From contig JAJEKV010000033.1 in the NCBI GenBank assembly GCA_021234155.1, positions 5,630,635 through 5,694,634 on the forward strand: a DNA stretch of 64,000 bases, written 5' to 3'. Each line of letters opens with the position of its first letter. Position 1 is the stretch's first letter. Positions 47,311 through 61,074 of the stretch are shown here, piece after piece. Position numbers and translations under genes: made by a program. The notes under the pieces are model-generated. The model made no database searches, was not told the DNA's origin, and saw nothing but the letters and a program-made list of their open reading frames with translations. Source of the DNA: Isoetes taiwanensis (lineage: Eukaryota > Streptophyta > Lycopodiopsida > Isoetales > Isoetaceae).

Positions 47311-47338
47311 CTAGTTATGGTGCCCGGCGTTGCCGGGC
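47311..47338 (-). mobile_element. Helitron-type 3' terminus
   Basis: On the minus strand: hairpin GCCCGGC-AAC-GCCGGGC, seven bases, CTAG, then T. This is the usual Helitron 3' end (GC-rich hairpin a few bases before CTRR, followed by the T of an AT target). No Helitron protein and no matching 5' TC end were found, so it would be a non-autonomous or truncated copy. Confidence 0.5.
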
Positions 47339-48689
47339 TTAGTAATAATCTGAAGAGGTGGTTGTTTAATTGTTGGCTAGAATAGCCAATGTAGCTTGGA
47401 AGGGCAAAGTAATATAGAGGAACTTTTTCAGATTCATTCGTAGAGTTCATTTTATATGTGTATGTGGTAAAGCTGGACTCAAGTCATTATGTCTTACTGA
47501 GTTTGTATTTGAACCACTGTAATGTTTCTTGAAAATTTCTATATGCATCCATACAAAATGCTAGAGCCAATCAAATGATTTTTATTTGACTTGAAACTTG
47601 AGAAATATAAGTGATTTGTGGTTTTGACTTAAATGAGAAGGTCTTTAATAGCTTTAACTACTTGTCCTCCTCCTAATATTCACCTTAATACAGTTGACCC
47701 CGAATACTCCATTTAAATTAAGTTGGCTAATTGGAGCCCGTGTGGTCCATTGGACTGTATATTCTTCTATGGATAAATAAATGGTGCCTAGTGTTTTTGA
47801 TTGGCAAGTTTTTGGCAAACTATAATTCATTATAGTACTCGTGGCTTCATCATCCACTTTGCACATCGATGCAATAACACTGGAAATTCCCATCATATAA
47901 ACAGACCTGCATAAGCCAACTCTCGGCGCGTAAGCCATTATTGCAGGCACTTAACGCCACACCTCCTACCATTAGTTCTTCCTAACCAATTTCATCTCAT
48001 GTTAATACATCATTTTAAAATCATTAGCACACTCATGCAATATTTCATCTACTGTAGCAAACTCTCCCTTCACAATATTAAAATGGTCAAAACCAACATA
48101 TGCTAAGCAGTTGTACAACCATATCTACTTTTGCTATGCAGGCAGTAAGTCCAATGAAGGTTCATTTGAACTTTGGGTTTCCAACTATAAGTGGTTTGAG
48201 CCTATGTGAAGGCAATTTATGCAAAGCCCTACGTACAATGTAGTGTTTGAAAATTTGAAAGACCATTCTAGAAGTTTGAGAATATAATAGAATAAAGCAT
48301 CACCACATTGAATGGGAGTAAGAAAGACTTTTAACAGTTATGAGACGTGTCTAAATCCACTGGCTTCTATGCAAGAACCAAAGGGTGCCAAGTCATGAAG
48401 ATCTATGCTCTACATTTGACAACTGCATTGTTATATGCTTAAACTTGCATTGTTGGAAATGGAAACGATTTAAAATAGTCGTACAAAACAATATGTTGCA
48501 TTTCTTTCCATGCATGAAGAAAATTTTGGAGTAAAAATGAGAGCTACAATTGGAACTTGTTACCTCTGCAAAGGTATGAGACACTAACATGTGGATTATA
48601 TGAACAAAAAAATATCCTTGTGACCAATTTATAAATGTTAAGTTTGTACTATTGATCTTGAGAATTGCACACGTCTATTTTTTCAAGTC

Positions 48690-49110
48690 AAAGCGAGGGA
48701 CATTTAAACTCCTGACCTTTGCGAAAGTATTGAGAGGTTTGACATATATAGCTCTATTGATGTTCTTATCTCCGACTATTCCCGATGGTATTCATGATTT
48801 CTTTTAAGCAAAAGAGAAAGCAATACAACTACAACATTTAAACTTCATCTTTGGAAAAGTATTGAGAGATTTGACGCATACAACTCTATTTATGTTCTCG
48901 CACCTCCTACTATTCCGATGGTATTCATGTATCCTTTGGAGTCAAAGAGAAAACACATACAACTACTGTATTTTAAACTTCACCTTTGAAAAAGTATTGA
49001 GAGATTTGACGCATAGAGCTCTGTTTCTTAACAAAGAGACTATTGTACACATAACTACAACTTGCAAACAATTCTGTTTCTTTTACTACAACATTTGAAA
49101 CTCGACCTTT
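48690..49110 (+). repeat. Degenerate ~133-bp tandem repeat, about three copies
   Basis: AAGTATTGAGAG recurs at about 48726, 48857 and 48992, each followed by TTTGACgcAT and later GGTATTCATG and ACAACTAC. Intergenic. Confidence 0.75.
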
Positions 49111-49620
49111 GCATCAAGTAAATGATAGTTGCAGATGTCTTCTTGCAGACCTAAAATATTTAAAAGATTAATTCAAAATATAAAGAACGTTCACACTGTG
49201 ACTTCCGAGCAGATATATTGCTAATTATTCTACTCCTAAAGCATCTTAATTCCGTATGTCTTCTGCTTATTATTTGTCATTATTGGTCATCATTCTATTC
49301 CTAAAGCATCTTGATTCCTTTTGTCTTCACCTTATTATTTGTCAGAACAATGAATTACACCAACTTCCTTCCAAGCTACACTCAGGTACTTCTGTCGAGA
49401 TTCACGCAATCAGTGTAGCAATTGCACTCAGATTTGCATACATAATATACACTTAAAAGTCATGATTACCTACACATAATGCGTATAATAAATCTGTCAC
49501 CAAATGAGGTCTCAAAAGTAAGAAAGGATCTCAAATGTAAGAAGAAACGGAGCTCTAAGAATGAAGAGATAACATGCCTGTAGGCATGGACAGATAATGT
49601 GGCTATAGCCATGACTAAAA

Positions 49621-52600
49621 TCAATCTATCGTGGAAATCTTTTGAGGCATATCAGGCTCAGCATCATATTGCTGTGTCCTTTAAATTCGCTTTACCAACC
49701 CTGTCAAATCCAGCAGAAATCAATGTTTGAAATATAAGGACATTGGCCCAATCAAGATACATGTTGTATAGTACGCCATCAATCAACATGTGAATAAGAT
49801 CTTCATGGATGTTTTAGAGATAACGCATGTATGCATACATCAATGGAAATTGCAGAATTATACAACAAATAATGCAGCATGCTACATATGTCAGAAACCA
49901 CTTTGAAAGGCCATGCACATGTTCGATGTGTTCAACACCAATGCTAATGAGGGGGGAGAAAAGGAAGAGACTTACTCGGTTCTCATTTCGTGCATACAAA
50001 GATTCCTGCAACAGATTTATGGATGAAAATTTTTGTCTTCTGCAAATCATGACAATCAAGACAAAGAAAAAGAATATGTATGAAACATGGAGCATTTCTA
50101 GCCTATTAATATATTGGAAAGTGCAGCAAAGAAAGACATTTTGGGGGGAACAAACCATAAGGTACATGCTTTATGGAACAAAAGGTACATGCTTTATGAG
50201 AGCTATATATAGACCTTTGACAACTGAAACTGGAATTTATAGTGCATTTAGACATTGTTTTGCAGCAAGTCAAACTAATTTGTGAGATGTTATGAAGTGT
50301 TACAAAGCCAAAAACAACAGACATGCAGAGTAACATATTTGAACTTATATGTAATGGTACTCGCAAGGCCAGGCTTGAAGTACAACAATTTATAAAAGCC
50401 ATTAAGAATTTGATCTCCAGGAAATGCCTAGTAGAAATAGTAAGCGCATTAACTTGAAAGTAATAAATTGCAGCTCTGTTATACTGAGGATAGCAGTCTG
50501 ACTCTTGACTCTCTTATTTGTTTGGCATATTTCTTGAGTATGTGCTAAGAAAGGCAGTTTACTATAGCTTTGCATGTTTGCTTGCTACATATTGAGGATG
50601 GCAGTCTCACTCTTGACTCTCTTGTTCTGGGCTGGCACATTTCTTAAACCATGTGCTATAATTATAGCTATAAGAAAGTATGAGGAATATAGCATAGATA
50701 TTAGAAAAATGCTAGATATCTATTATCTCATAGCTATAAGAAGAGCAACAAAAAGGGAATTAGGTAAGAGAAACTAATACATACCTGTCATATCTTTGCA
50801 GGATTAGTATTTGATATCATGTATTGCTTGGACTGCATATATCCAGATAGTAAGGAGGATTGAATGAGCATGGTAACATGTGACAATATTATCTAAAGTT
50901 CTCTATCACACAGACATAATTATACACAATCTGCAATCTTATCTTAATAGAACTGAGTGGGGAAACTTGCTTAACCAAAAAGAGTGACTGCAAAATTGTT
51001 AACATGATGCTGGCCGTAAGAAACCTCTGATGCAATTCCTTCCTTCTCCTCAACATGCAGGAGTACTGAAATAATAGAGATAAAATCCAAAAATTACGAT
51101 GCATTGATAAAGAGAAAACAAAGCAATCCTGTTTCCCAATAGGTTTTGCATGGCAGCAGTGCATGATGCTTTTTCAACTACTTGAGAAACAATATCTCAA
51201 AGTGCTTATGAAGAATGTTATGCTTTTTTCTAACAAAGGCTATTCTATTCTACAAAGTTTCAATTAAAAAATAACTGGATTGCATTGTTGCAAGGTGCAC
51301 CTAGTTGCTATTTGCTGCCAATTGCAGGCCTTTAATGGCCAGTTTAATAGAATAAAGATAAATCAATGCTGTAATGTTAATCTTAGGAAAGGAATATTCA
51401 TGGCAAATTTAGAACGTTAAATAGGTGGTAGGTTGGTAGAAAACTTATTCAGCCTGCATTTTGTTGCCTCAAAATCATGATGAACATATGCAACCTTGAA
51501 CTAGCTGCTCTCTGCCTGCAAACCATGACTTAAAGGGATCCCATTCTATGCATAACCAAACTCTCTCTCAAATCGATGGCTAGAAAATCAATATATAGTT
51601 CGTGTTTAAATCCTCTGGCAAGGACAAACCAGAATGATTGATGCCACCTGCATCCATTATGAGCAAAACATTCTGGAGTTACAGGACAACATAGGAATGC
51701 AAAACTGCCAATAAAATGTTAAAGTTGATACCTGCAAGCGAGGAGATTGGTGCTTGATTGGTGCTTACAACTCCATCACCTCCATTCGCATACTCAATGC
51801 ATACAACAAATTGTTGCAACTCCCTCCGAATTGTTGCAACTGCCTCTGTATCAGTTGCAAATGCATAAGAAAAAGTATTTTAAATGTGCTTCACAAAATC
51901 TAGCTCTCACAAGGTGGACATTTTTTCATTTATAAGCACGATCCAAGGGTCTTCCAGCAAGTGCCAACAATAACTGAACACTGCAGATTCAACCCATTAT
52001 CAATTCCCCAGTCTCTTGAGGCGACCAAGCATTATTTTTGCAAAGGTATGTTTTCCATCCTTATCAGTTGTGCAAAGACGGTTGAAAAAGCCTCTATCCA
52101 ACTGTGCTCAATGACAAAAAATGCATGCATCTATGGCAGCTACAGAAGGTCATTAGCTGCATACCAATAATATCCCAAGTAGGATCCAAGTATTGTTGAA
52201 GAAAGCATAGACAACAAAATCTCAAGACAACTTCAGAAAGGGAAATCTAACAAAATCAACTTCTCTATGGCAAAAGCTAACCTATAAAATTGGCCAGATG
52301 CTACCAAGTTATAGATTTCTCTTTCATAATAATCTGCTCATCCGTATTAATTCGGCATGGGACACTACATCAGGGCTTCGTATAAAGAGCAACATACTCT
52401 GTTAGGAATATTCGTGGCTTCTTTTCTTTTATGGGCAAAAGATGAATTCATACAAATGAACAACACACCTAATATTTTGTTGTTTGCCAATTGGTCACCA
52501 AATTGCACCTTCCCTTTGTTGACACATGTTAAAAGATGAAAGTCAACATTCAGATGTGAGCCTTACCAGTTAGTTTTAACATTGTGAACATAGTAGCCGC

Positions 52601-53087
52601 CATGAAGAAGACCATTGAGACAGCTATCCAGAAGTGCTGCAGACATGAAAAGAGTAGCAAATAATTGGTACATCATCCGGAATGTTATACCAAACTATTC
52701 TGCAAAAATAAAAAATGGCAAAGTAGCTCTTTCATTAATCTTTGAAGTTACTACTGTACCGGTAATGTCTCCCAGATGATTTCATCAGTCAAGCTCTCTT
52801 CATCAGCAGGCATAAGGTCCTGCACATCCTGCATCGGACAGCAAAAGGAGAAAGCAAAGTAAGCGAAGGTCAAGAATGCAAGAAACATCTAAATGCAACT
52901 TGCCCCATTGCCAAGAAAGCTGCAATAAATTGATTATGCTGCAACCTGCTCTAAATAAACATGCCGCCAAAAATGTTGAAACCCTCTAAAGCCCTGTTTC
53001 TTCGAGGCCTTCAACTCCTGGCAGAGCAATAGCTGTTGCCACCAAGAATGACATAGAAAAGAAAGCCGATTTTACAGCTAGACCCAT
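49621..53087 (-). CDS. Seven-exon gene for a small membrane protein of unknown family
   Basis: Minus-strand exons (plus coordinates): 53016-53087, 52760-52828, 52567-52636, 51732-51845, 51025-51065, 49976-50005, 49621-49671. All introns are GT..AG, and the exon phases (0,0,1,1,0,0) fit without conflict to a TGA at 49621-49623. The first donor (GGA|gttgaa) is weak, so exon 1 is the least certain; an in-frame TAA precedes its ATG. The ~148-residue product starts with a hydrophobic segment (MGLAVKSAFFSMSFLVATAI), then an acidic stretch (LMPADEESLTDEIIWETLP), a clear transmembrane helix (HFWIAVSMVFFMAATMFTML), and a polar tail with IRRELQQF and ESLYARNENR. It looks like a secretory-pathway or organelle-membrane protein. 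Function unknown. Confidence 0.6.
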
Positions 53088-53643
53088 TTCGCTGCCTTGT
53101 TGTTATGGCAGAAAAATGATGAACTTTTATACCCCAATCTGCCCTGCTCTGAGCTACACAAAACCCAAAAAGGGCCAAATGCATTACAAATGAAGAATAA
53201 GAAGCACGAAGAAGCTATGGCCGGAACTTGGGCGGAAGCAGAAAGAAGCCCGATTGCCCCATTGCCGAAACTGGGCCGGAAGCAATGGCCGAATTGCTTG
53301 CAGAGGAAGAAAGGTACGTCACTCTCCCCCCAACCCCTTTTTTTTTTCAAAGATACTTGTCTCTCCCAGGTTTTTCTCAGATACGTGTCGCCCCCAAATT
53401 ATTTGCTGGGGAAAAAATATTACAATCAAACAAAAATTAGGACTGCCTTATATATGTTGAGATAACATGGGTCCACATCATCAAATGTTATTCACATTAT
53501 TATTGGTCCATGTCATTGATCCTGCAAGGTCATTGCCACATCATTGATCCATATAAAAAGACATAAACAGAGGGCACAAAAACTACCTTTGGTCCATGTC
53601 ATGTGCCCCCATTGCCATGTCGTTGCCACCTAAGCCATTTTTG

Positions 53644-53653
53644 TTTATAAATA
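53644..53653 (+). promoter_or_regulatory. TATA box in the divergent intergenic region
   Basis: TTTATAAATA followed about 30 bases on by an A-rich start region. The block 53455-53900 could be a solo LTR or a promoter of an unannotated transcript; 1.2 kb separates it from the helicase start. Confidence 0.4.
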
Positions 53654-54871
53654 GGCATTTCTCTACACTAGAAGAGGGCATCACATGAAGGAGAGACATA
53701 TAGATGAAGATGTTGCTAAGTTGTAATATGTGTAAGTTCTTGAAGCAATCAAGTCAGTTCCATTTTATTATTTGTGCTTCATATTGTGCTTGTGATGTTC
53801 TGATATATTCTGATGTAATTCATTTTCTTTACTTAATTTTGGGTGAGAGACAAAGTTTGGGTATGCGAGGAAATGAATCAATTTGTGCATGCTGACGAAG
53901 TGATTCGAGCCAAGATTCAAGGTTTCTAAGAGTTTTGTGTTAAAGGGAGGGGAATCCTCTTTAGCATAAGGCCATGTAACTGATTTGTTCCTGTTTTCTT
54001 TCTTCCTTTTTATGAAGGTAGGTCCCCAGAAAAAAGGTGCTGTCGCATAAAGGGTTCCATGTATGAACAAATCTAAGAAAAAATTTGAATGGGAAGAAAT
54101 TTGAGCAAGAACAACTTTGGAAGAAATATGAGCAACAAAATGCAACTTGCATCCTCAGAGATGAACTTGCAAAACAGGAACATACTCAGGACCAAAATCT
54201 GAGCAAGTTGGGGGAGCTGTTTCGCTTGCTTAATCATCTCGCTAACGCAACCCGACATTTGCTTCTTCGTTTACTTATCTCAGCCAACACAACTCGACGT
54301 TTGCACTTGCGTCTCTGTCTTTGCAATTCACAACCTGACGTAAGGCCAATCGATCTGCAGTTAATTCCAATACAAACCAAATCCGACTATTGCATGCATG
54401 ATTTCCATCGAACTGCCAATGCTCACCGGCTCATAGGGCTTTCACATGCTTACTCCTGAATATTTGATCCGAGCCCTCAAATTATCTTCCCCCACAAGTC
54501 TCCACCTTCCATTTAACATATCCGTGGCATATTCTAATTTTCAACCCCTCCATGGTTTGCCCTAAGGGGCAACCCAAAAAGGCAAGCCCGCTAAAACTAC
54601 TCAATGAATCAACTAGCACATCAACAAACCTAAGACCAAATACAAACTCAGCCGAGACTATTTTTCAAGATGTTCTTCCTGAGGCGGGATGCCCGGCCTC
54701 AAGTTGCTTAGTATTATGCTGCGGATTGAATTGGAGAGAGAAACCCCTGCCCTGCAATCTCCGGAATAAGTGCTACAGGTATATCGAAATTCTGATTTCA
54801 ATAAGTTTTAACCTAAAGATTTAAGGGTTTAAGCTGTTCTCCCAATATGTTCAGCAAGGAAGATTCTTAAA

Positions 54872-57800
54872 ATGAAAGTGCACGATAAGGGAATGCCTTC
54901 CTCTTTGGATCCTACATTTGATGGCGATGACGGTGGTTAGTATTCATTCTGAGGGAGACATATTGGATGCTTTTGTTTATATGTGAGATGTTGTTTTTAG
55001 GGTTTATCTCATTGGAAGAGCTTGATGGGGACGTTAATATGGAACTTGATTTTGATTCCTCGCTTTTAAATACCAAGGGAGCTAAGAAACGAAAGAGAGG
55101 AATTGATGATAAAAAGGGAGAAGATGTAGTGTATGTTCAGAAGAACACGAAGAGAAAGAAGTCGAAAGGTTGGGTACAGATTCAAGAATTATTCAAACAA
55201 CCAATGATATGATTTTAGAATAACTAATCGAAATGATATAAATTTCCAGGAAAGAAAGCCGATCGTGATGGCAAAGGGAAAAGGGAAATAACCCTTCTAA
55301 GTGAAATAGGTCAGGAATTGGATTTACAGACAGAAGAAGAGATGTCTGCATGGAGAGAATTGAGGCTTCACCCACTTTTAATCAAGGCTATTGCTAAGCT
55401 GGGATTTAGAAAACCAACTGCAATTCAGAGGGCCTGTATCCCTGTAGCTGCACATCAGGGGAGGGTAAGCATTGTTATGCAATGTGTTTTTTTGCTTAAT
55501 ATTGTGCAACGTCAGTTCTGTACGTTGTAAGATGTATTAGCTTCTCAATATGTATTCACCCCTTGACGGAAAGCAGGATGTTATCGGTGCGGCCGAAACT
55601 GGATCAGGCAAGACCCTGGCCTTCGGATTACCTATTTTGCAGCGTCTTCTTCAAGAACAAGAGAAAAACTTTGGTCACATCACACAAGATCAGAAAACAG
55701 TTGATACTAGTGCACTGCGTGCACTTATTGTGAGTCCAACACGGGAGCTTGCAATGCAGGTTAGATCCTTGCCCGGGTCAACATGATTATCATGATTATA
55801 TTATGTTTTACCATGCAAGGACAGTTATCCGTCCATGCCAAATTAAAAAATAAAATGATTAGAATATGTGGTCATATGCATCATTCAGTTTCTTATATAT
55901 TCTTCATGATAGGTTCAGTTTCCTGCGATCAATCTTCAATTTGTTGAATATATTATCATGTTGTAACCCTTATTTTGATTTTGGATTTGAGGTTGTCCAT
56001 ACAAAGGTCTCATACAGCGTTTGTGCCCTGTGTTAGATCTGCAATCACATCCGTGCATTGACCACCTTTACAAATATCATGATAGTTCCCATTGTGGGAG
56101 GAATGTCTTCTCAAAAACAGCAACGTCTCCTGAAACGTAAACCACAGATTATTGTTGGTACTCCTGGTCGACTTTGGGAGCTTATGAATAATGGGGAGAC
56201 TCACCTCCTTAAGGTGATTAAGTCCTTTCTTTCCATGAACTATATGTTTAATTGTGGCTAATACTACTTAAATGTGCAGTTGAATTCACTTTCTTTTTTC
56301 GTACTAGATGAAGCGGATCGCATGATAGAGAAAGGGCATTTTCATGAGTTGCAATCGATCATTGATATGCTTCCTCAGAACTGCAGCATGTCTTCTGGGC
56401 ATGTTGAGGTGGAAGTAAATGATATTGAGAAAGAGATTGATGTTCCAAAGGAATGGAAGAAAAGACAAACTCTTGTATTTTCAGCAACGTTGTCTCTTCC
56501 ACCTGGTTTTAAGAAGAAATTAAAGCAAGGATTAAAGAACAGAAGAGAAGCTTCTAGCAAGGGGGATTACAATATTGCAATGCTTTCACAAAAGGCTGGA
56601 GTAAGTCATAAAGTTGCAATCATTGATTTGACATCAGAAAGTATCGTTGCGCACAAGTTAGAGGAGTCCGTTGTCCAGTGAGTACAAATCCCTGTGCAGA
56701 GGCTACACCGTATTGTTTTCTTTTGTAGAGTTTGTTGCTTAGCCAGCCTTCCTTATTGTAGGTGCAAGGAAAATGAGAAGGATGTCTATTTGTATTATGT
56801 TCTCAAAGTCCATGGTTGTGGTCGTTCCATCATTTTTTGCACGTCAATTGCTGCCCTGCGGCGTATCTCTGCAATATTACAGATTCTTGAGATATCTGCA
56901 ATTCCACTTCATGCACAAATGCAACAGAAGCAGCGTCTAAAGGTAGTGATGGTATTTAATAACCTTAATTAGGATTTATTTCTTCATAAAGGTGCCAGTG
57001 TTTTGCCAAACAGAATGGTAACTGTATAGGAACCTGCATATTTCTTTTTGATCCTCCACGACTCCTCCTTAAACGCTAGGCTTGTTGAGTGGCAGCAATA
57101 ATACGCTCTTCATTTACCCAGTGATGGTATTAGATAGCCTTTAACTTATATGGTACACTTTTTATGCACATGTTCCTAGTTAGAGAACCCGTAACTTGCA
57201 GCTTTTTGGCAAATGCTTAAGTAGTCAAATATGACTTCTACCTTGTGCTGCTTTCTTCAAATTTATAAACCACAATGGACATAGTTACAGTTACACGTTG
57301 CCTAATTACAAAGGATGGCCTGATCATCTCAAATGTACCTTTACAAAGCTGCTGGAAGGTTTTCCAACACTACGATTTATATTTGTTGGTACCGGTATTT
57401 GTTCAAGTTTTGAACCTGGACAGTCTTGGGAAGTGGAAATTAGCAATCATCCATTTTGGTTTTACAGAACATGGATAGATTTCATCTGTACATGGCTCCA
57501 AACTCTTCCATGCTCAGCTAGGTCTTTGTCAACCTATATATTTACTTACATAGTAGATTGGCAGTGGCTTGTAACTAGTACTATAAGGTTATGATATAGT
57601 TGTCTATGTGTGGAAAGGAAAGGCAATGGACCGCTTTCGTAGTGAAGAGGATTCTGTACTTGTAGCTACGGATGTAGCAGCACGTGGTCTTGATATTCCT
57701 GGTATTCGGACTGTTATTCACTATCAATTGCCACATTCTGCCGAGGTGCTGTCTCACTCTGCAATTCATTTGGTTATGGTACTCATGATATGGTTTTTAA

Positions 57801-60800
57801 GTTCTACCAGACATTCTTTAGGTTTATGTTCACAGAAGTGGAAGAACTGCTCGTGCAGAAATGGATGGGTGCAGCATTGTTCTCGTCTCGCCATCTGAGC
57901 AGTCCAAGTTCTCTGCTCTTTGTCACGCCCTTTCTCGAGTGAGACTTTTTTTCTTGTGCATCATGATCTCTTTATCTTTGTTTGGCAGGGCTGATGTAGA
58001 AGTGAACGGGGATACGTTGAATCATTGTGATTAATTCTGAAATGTATAGTTAAGATTCTTTTTACAAGAGTCTCCCAAACTTTTTTCCATGGAAAACTAG
58101 AGGCTCGAGGAGGATGGCTCCTCAAGAAGAGTAGAAAAACAAAAAAAGGGATGGCCATGAATATGTGAAAGCAACAAGAGGATGGATGGTCATTCATCAT
58201 GTACAGAAGGACTAATGGATGGTTGCGCATGTGTGAAGCAGTTGAACATCCTTCACAAGGAATAATTGACAAGCAACAAATGTTGAAGCCTACTTGTACA
58301 TCTCTTAACACGTGGATTTTCCTGTACATCCTATCCACTTCATTTCTTCTGAAGCAACAAACTTGAGGAAAAAATAGTTCCACCAATCTGCAGTGAGATG
58401 ACAATGTCATAGGTAGAAAATACAAGATGGCAGATATAGCAGGAGAACCAGTTTGAAGGAGAGCAGTCATTGGTGTCTGAAAGGGAACAATGTCCTTATA
58501 GAAAGCATAGATGTACTAGGGAAGCAACATCTACAGGTGAAGGTGCACGTTTTATCACATGGATAGTGATTTCCAAATATCTATAGCAAAAAATGGCTTC
58601 CTGAATGAATTATATGAATGAATTATATAAGTAACAAGGCCATGAACAACATTGTGAACACTTTTAGAAATCAGCCCAAGCAGTTGATGCAAGGAGGAAT
58701 TTAGCTTAATGCAAAACACAGGAACAGAAGGGATTCTGGTTATATTTGCAATTTCAGAAGTCCTTGATCCTTCCAGCCAAACAGGTGTAGGTGGATCTTA
58801 TCATCTATCAAATATTCCTGAATGATAAGACCACTTAAATTCTATGTAGCTCTGAAGAACCATGTGACACATCAACAATGCCATGTCCAACTAAAGATTA
58901 GAACACTGCCAAACGAGATTTGGAAAAGAAATCTCACCTGATGAATCTGGTGCCTCATTCTGGCCCTTATTTGGATCTGGTGGTGTAAACGTTCCTTCAG
59001 ATTTCTCAATAGGTGGTGCCCGTTGTTTGATTTTGTAACGTCAGAATGGGGCCTCAGATGATGAATCATTAACACTCTGTAAAGCAGAGGGCACATTAGG
59101 CAGGTCTCCTTCGCCAAGACAAGTGGTTGCAGAACCTCCTGAGGAGTCACATATGATGCCAGAAAGAAGTATACATGCACACAGCACAGGAATAGCAAGG
59201 CAGCAGGCAGCCACATGCAGAATAACCTCTTCTGTAACACTGTCTCTAATAGAGGTTCTACAGAACGTTGCTGCCGAGGAAGTAGTGTCATTTTAGCTGC
59301 CTGCTGTGATTCTGAGCTACTTTCTCATGATCTGCCCAAATGTGGCTAGCAATGCAACCATAATCGCTTCATACCTAGGATTTTACTACCCAACTTTTTA
59401 TCTTGAAATAACCTTTTATGATCTCTGCTTTCAGGGACTTCAATGTGTGCAAATCAGATTAACTCCAATTCCAGTTCCTTCTGCTGCATCCATCAACTTG
59501 CATAAAAATGATTTACAACTCTTTAGACTATTTTTATTTGTTGCTGATGGGGTAAATAACTTACAGAAGGATGGTTTAACGAACTTTCCTGTGAACAACA
59601 CGTATGTTCCTGCAATTCGGCGCCGTGTCTCATGTGCTGTGCGTCTGGACAAAGCATACAGGCAGCAGTCTCAGGTGCTTTTACCCTTTGTCTATGATTA
59701 TTCTAACCAGAAATTTCAGCTGTCAAATTATATGCTCTTAATTCTGTCCTTATTTCTGAAGTACTTTTTGCTGATTTAGCTCTGAAAACATTAGCATATG
59801 TGCCTTGTATCTGCGCCCTCATCATTTTTTGAGCATTGTTTTTGCTGATTTTATGTGACTGATAAAGAGGCTTGAACAAGGAAGATTTTAAGTGACGTTT
59901 GCAAGAATTCTAATCCACCAAAACGGCACATAAGTGTTAAAATATTAGCAGTAACCATATTTTGCCACATCAGCTAGCATCAATGACGTGCAGGTAGCTA
60001 GTATCTAGACGTCAGGAATCTGTTATGGACATTCAGCCTTTCAACTCATGCACTCTAGTTCTTTTTAATCAATTTAGCTTCTCTTCTGGTTTTTTGCCTT
60101 AATTCTTGCTGTCTGAGAAATCAGATCTTATTATGGTATCACAGGCCAGCAAGGTTCGTGAAAGAATTGGAAGCTGAATTTGTCTGAGCCAGATTTGATG
60201 CCTGATGTTGAATCTGCAGCATTGGGTATGCCGAATTTGACACCTAAGGTCTAGTTCATTGAGGAAGGTCCAAAAGTGAATGCCTGAGGTCCATTTTTGG
60301 GTTGTGAAGTCTGCAGTTTGTTTGTAACCCACTGAGGCTTATCTGATTTCTTGCTTTATTCTTGCTGTCTGGCAATAAGCAGCTATGTGGGAAAAGGAAA
60401 ATTCCTAGTTAAAACCACCAATCCCTTATGCAGCTATAGAACCTCCCAAAGGTCTGCACGTTTGGCTGCTCCCTCTTGGTCACACCTGTGAAAACAATAA
60501 AGATGTGGATATGCAGCCTAGAACCAGGTGGGATGCAATCTAAGAGCCACGTTATGCATGAAAGATGCAGCTTTGCAAGGTTTCACAAAAAGTTGTGGCT
60601 CGCTGGGCACGTTAGATAAAGAAGTGCCTTCAAGCTGGCTTTCAGTATATTTCAAAGCTTCTCTTTTCCATATTAACCAGCTGTTTTATACAGGGCAATG
60701 GATGTAACAGTTAATCACACCAAGAACGTGCCCTTGGGGCCCTCTACTGGCCCTGAAAAGCTAAGGCTTTTTTATATATGCGTGATCCCTCTTCTAGATT

Positions 60801-61074
60801 CTATATCTCTGATTCCTATAGTTGTGAATGTTGGATTGTCAGATAGTTGTGTCAAATTCCAACATTTTTAAAGTTACCCTTCTAGTTATTTGATTGAAAG
60901 CCAGAAAAGAAGCGTGGTTTCTGTGTAACTTATGCTCATTTGCAATTACAGGCTAAAGCAAAAAAGTCATGGTTGACACGTCATGCACGGGAGTTGGAAC
61001 TTGACTTAGAGGATGAGGAAGATGTTCTTGATAATAGGCACACAAGAGGACTTGACACAAATTCCTTGCAGCAA
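54872..61074 (+). CDS. DEAD-box ATP-dependent RNA helicase, MAK5/DDX24/RH13 type (3' end not reached)
   Basis: Exons 54872-54935, 55001-55168, 55250-55464, 55577-55759, 56037-56213, 56280-56677, 56762-56942, 57623-57745, 57822-57938, 59567-59674 and 60952-61074, all in phase. Motifs in order: GFRKPTAIQ (Q), AAETGSGKT (I), SPTRELAMQ (Ia), TPGRLWEL (Ib), VLDEADRM (II), SATL (III), IIFCTS (IV), [10 protein letters not shown] (V), [10 protein letters not shown] (VI). The 5' exons encode GFISLEELD and basic nuclear-localisation stretches (KKRKRG, KRKKSK). The long insert between motifs II and III ([20 protein letters not shown]) and the end [15 protein letters not shown] fit the MAK5/DDX24 family, nucleolar helicases of 60S ribosome assembly (known for the family). 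The acceptor of exon 8 lacks a pyrimidine tract. Exon 1 may have an upstream partner. The last exon ends at CAA|gtgagt, so the gene continues, perhaps beyond the window. Confidence 0.88.
57939..59566 (+). other. Long helicase intron (1.6 kb)
   Basis: Separates exon 9 (motif VI) from the C-terminal FPV exon. The ORFs on either strand within it (58872-59291, 57961-58470) show no recognisable domain. An alternative acceptor at 59432 (CTTTCAG) would keep the frame open to exon 10 and add 45 residues. Confidence 0.6.

Noticed and set aside
47654-47950. 98-codon minus-strand ORF
   Set aside because: No recognisable domain and no flanking exons in phase; may be chance.
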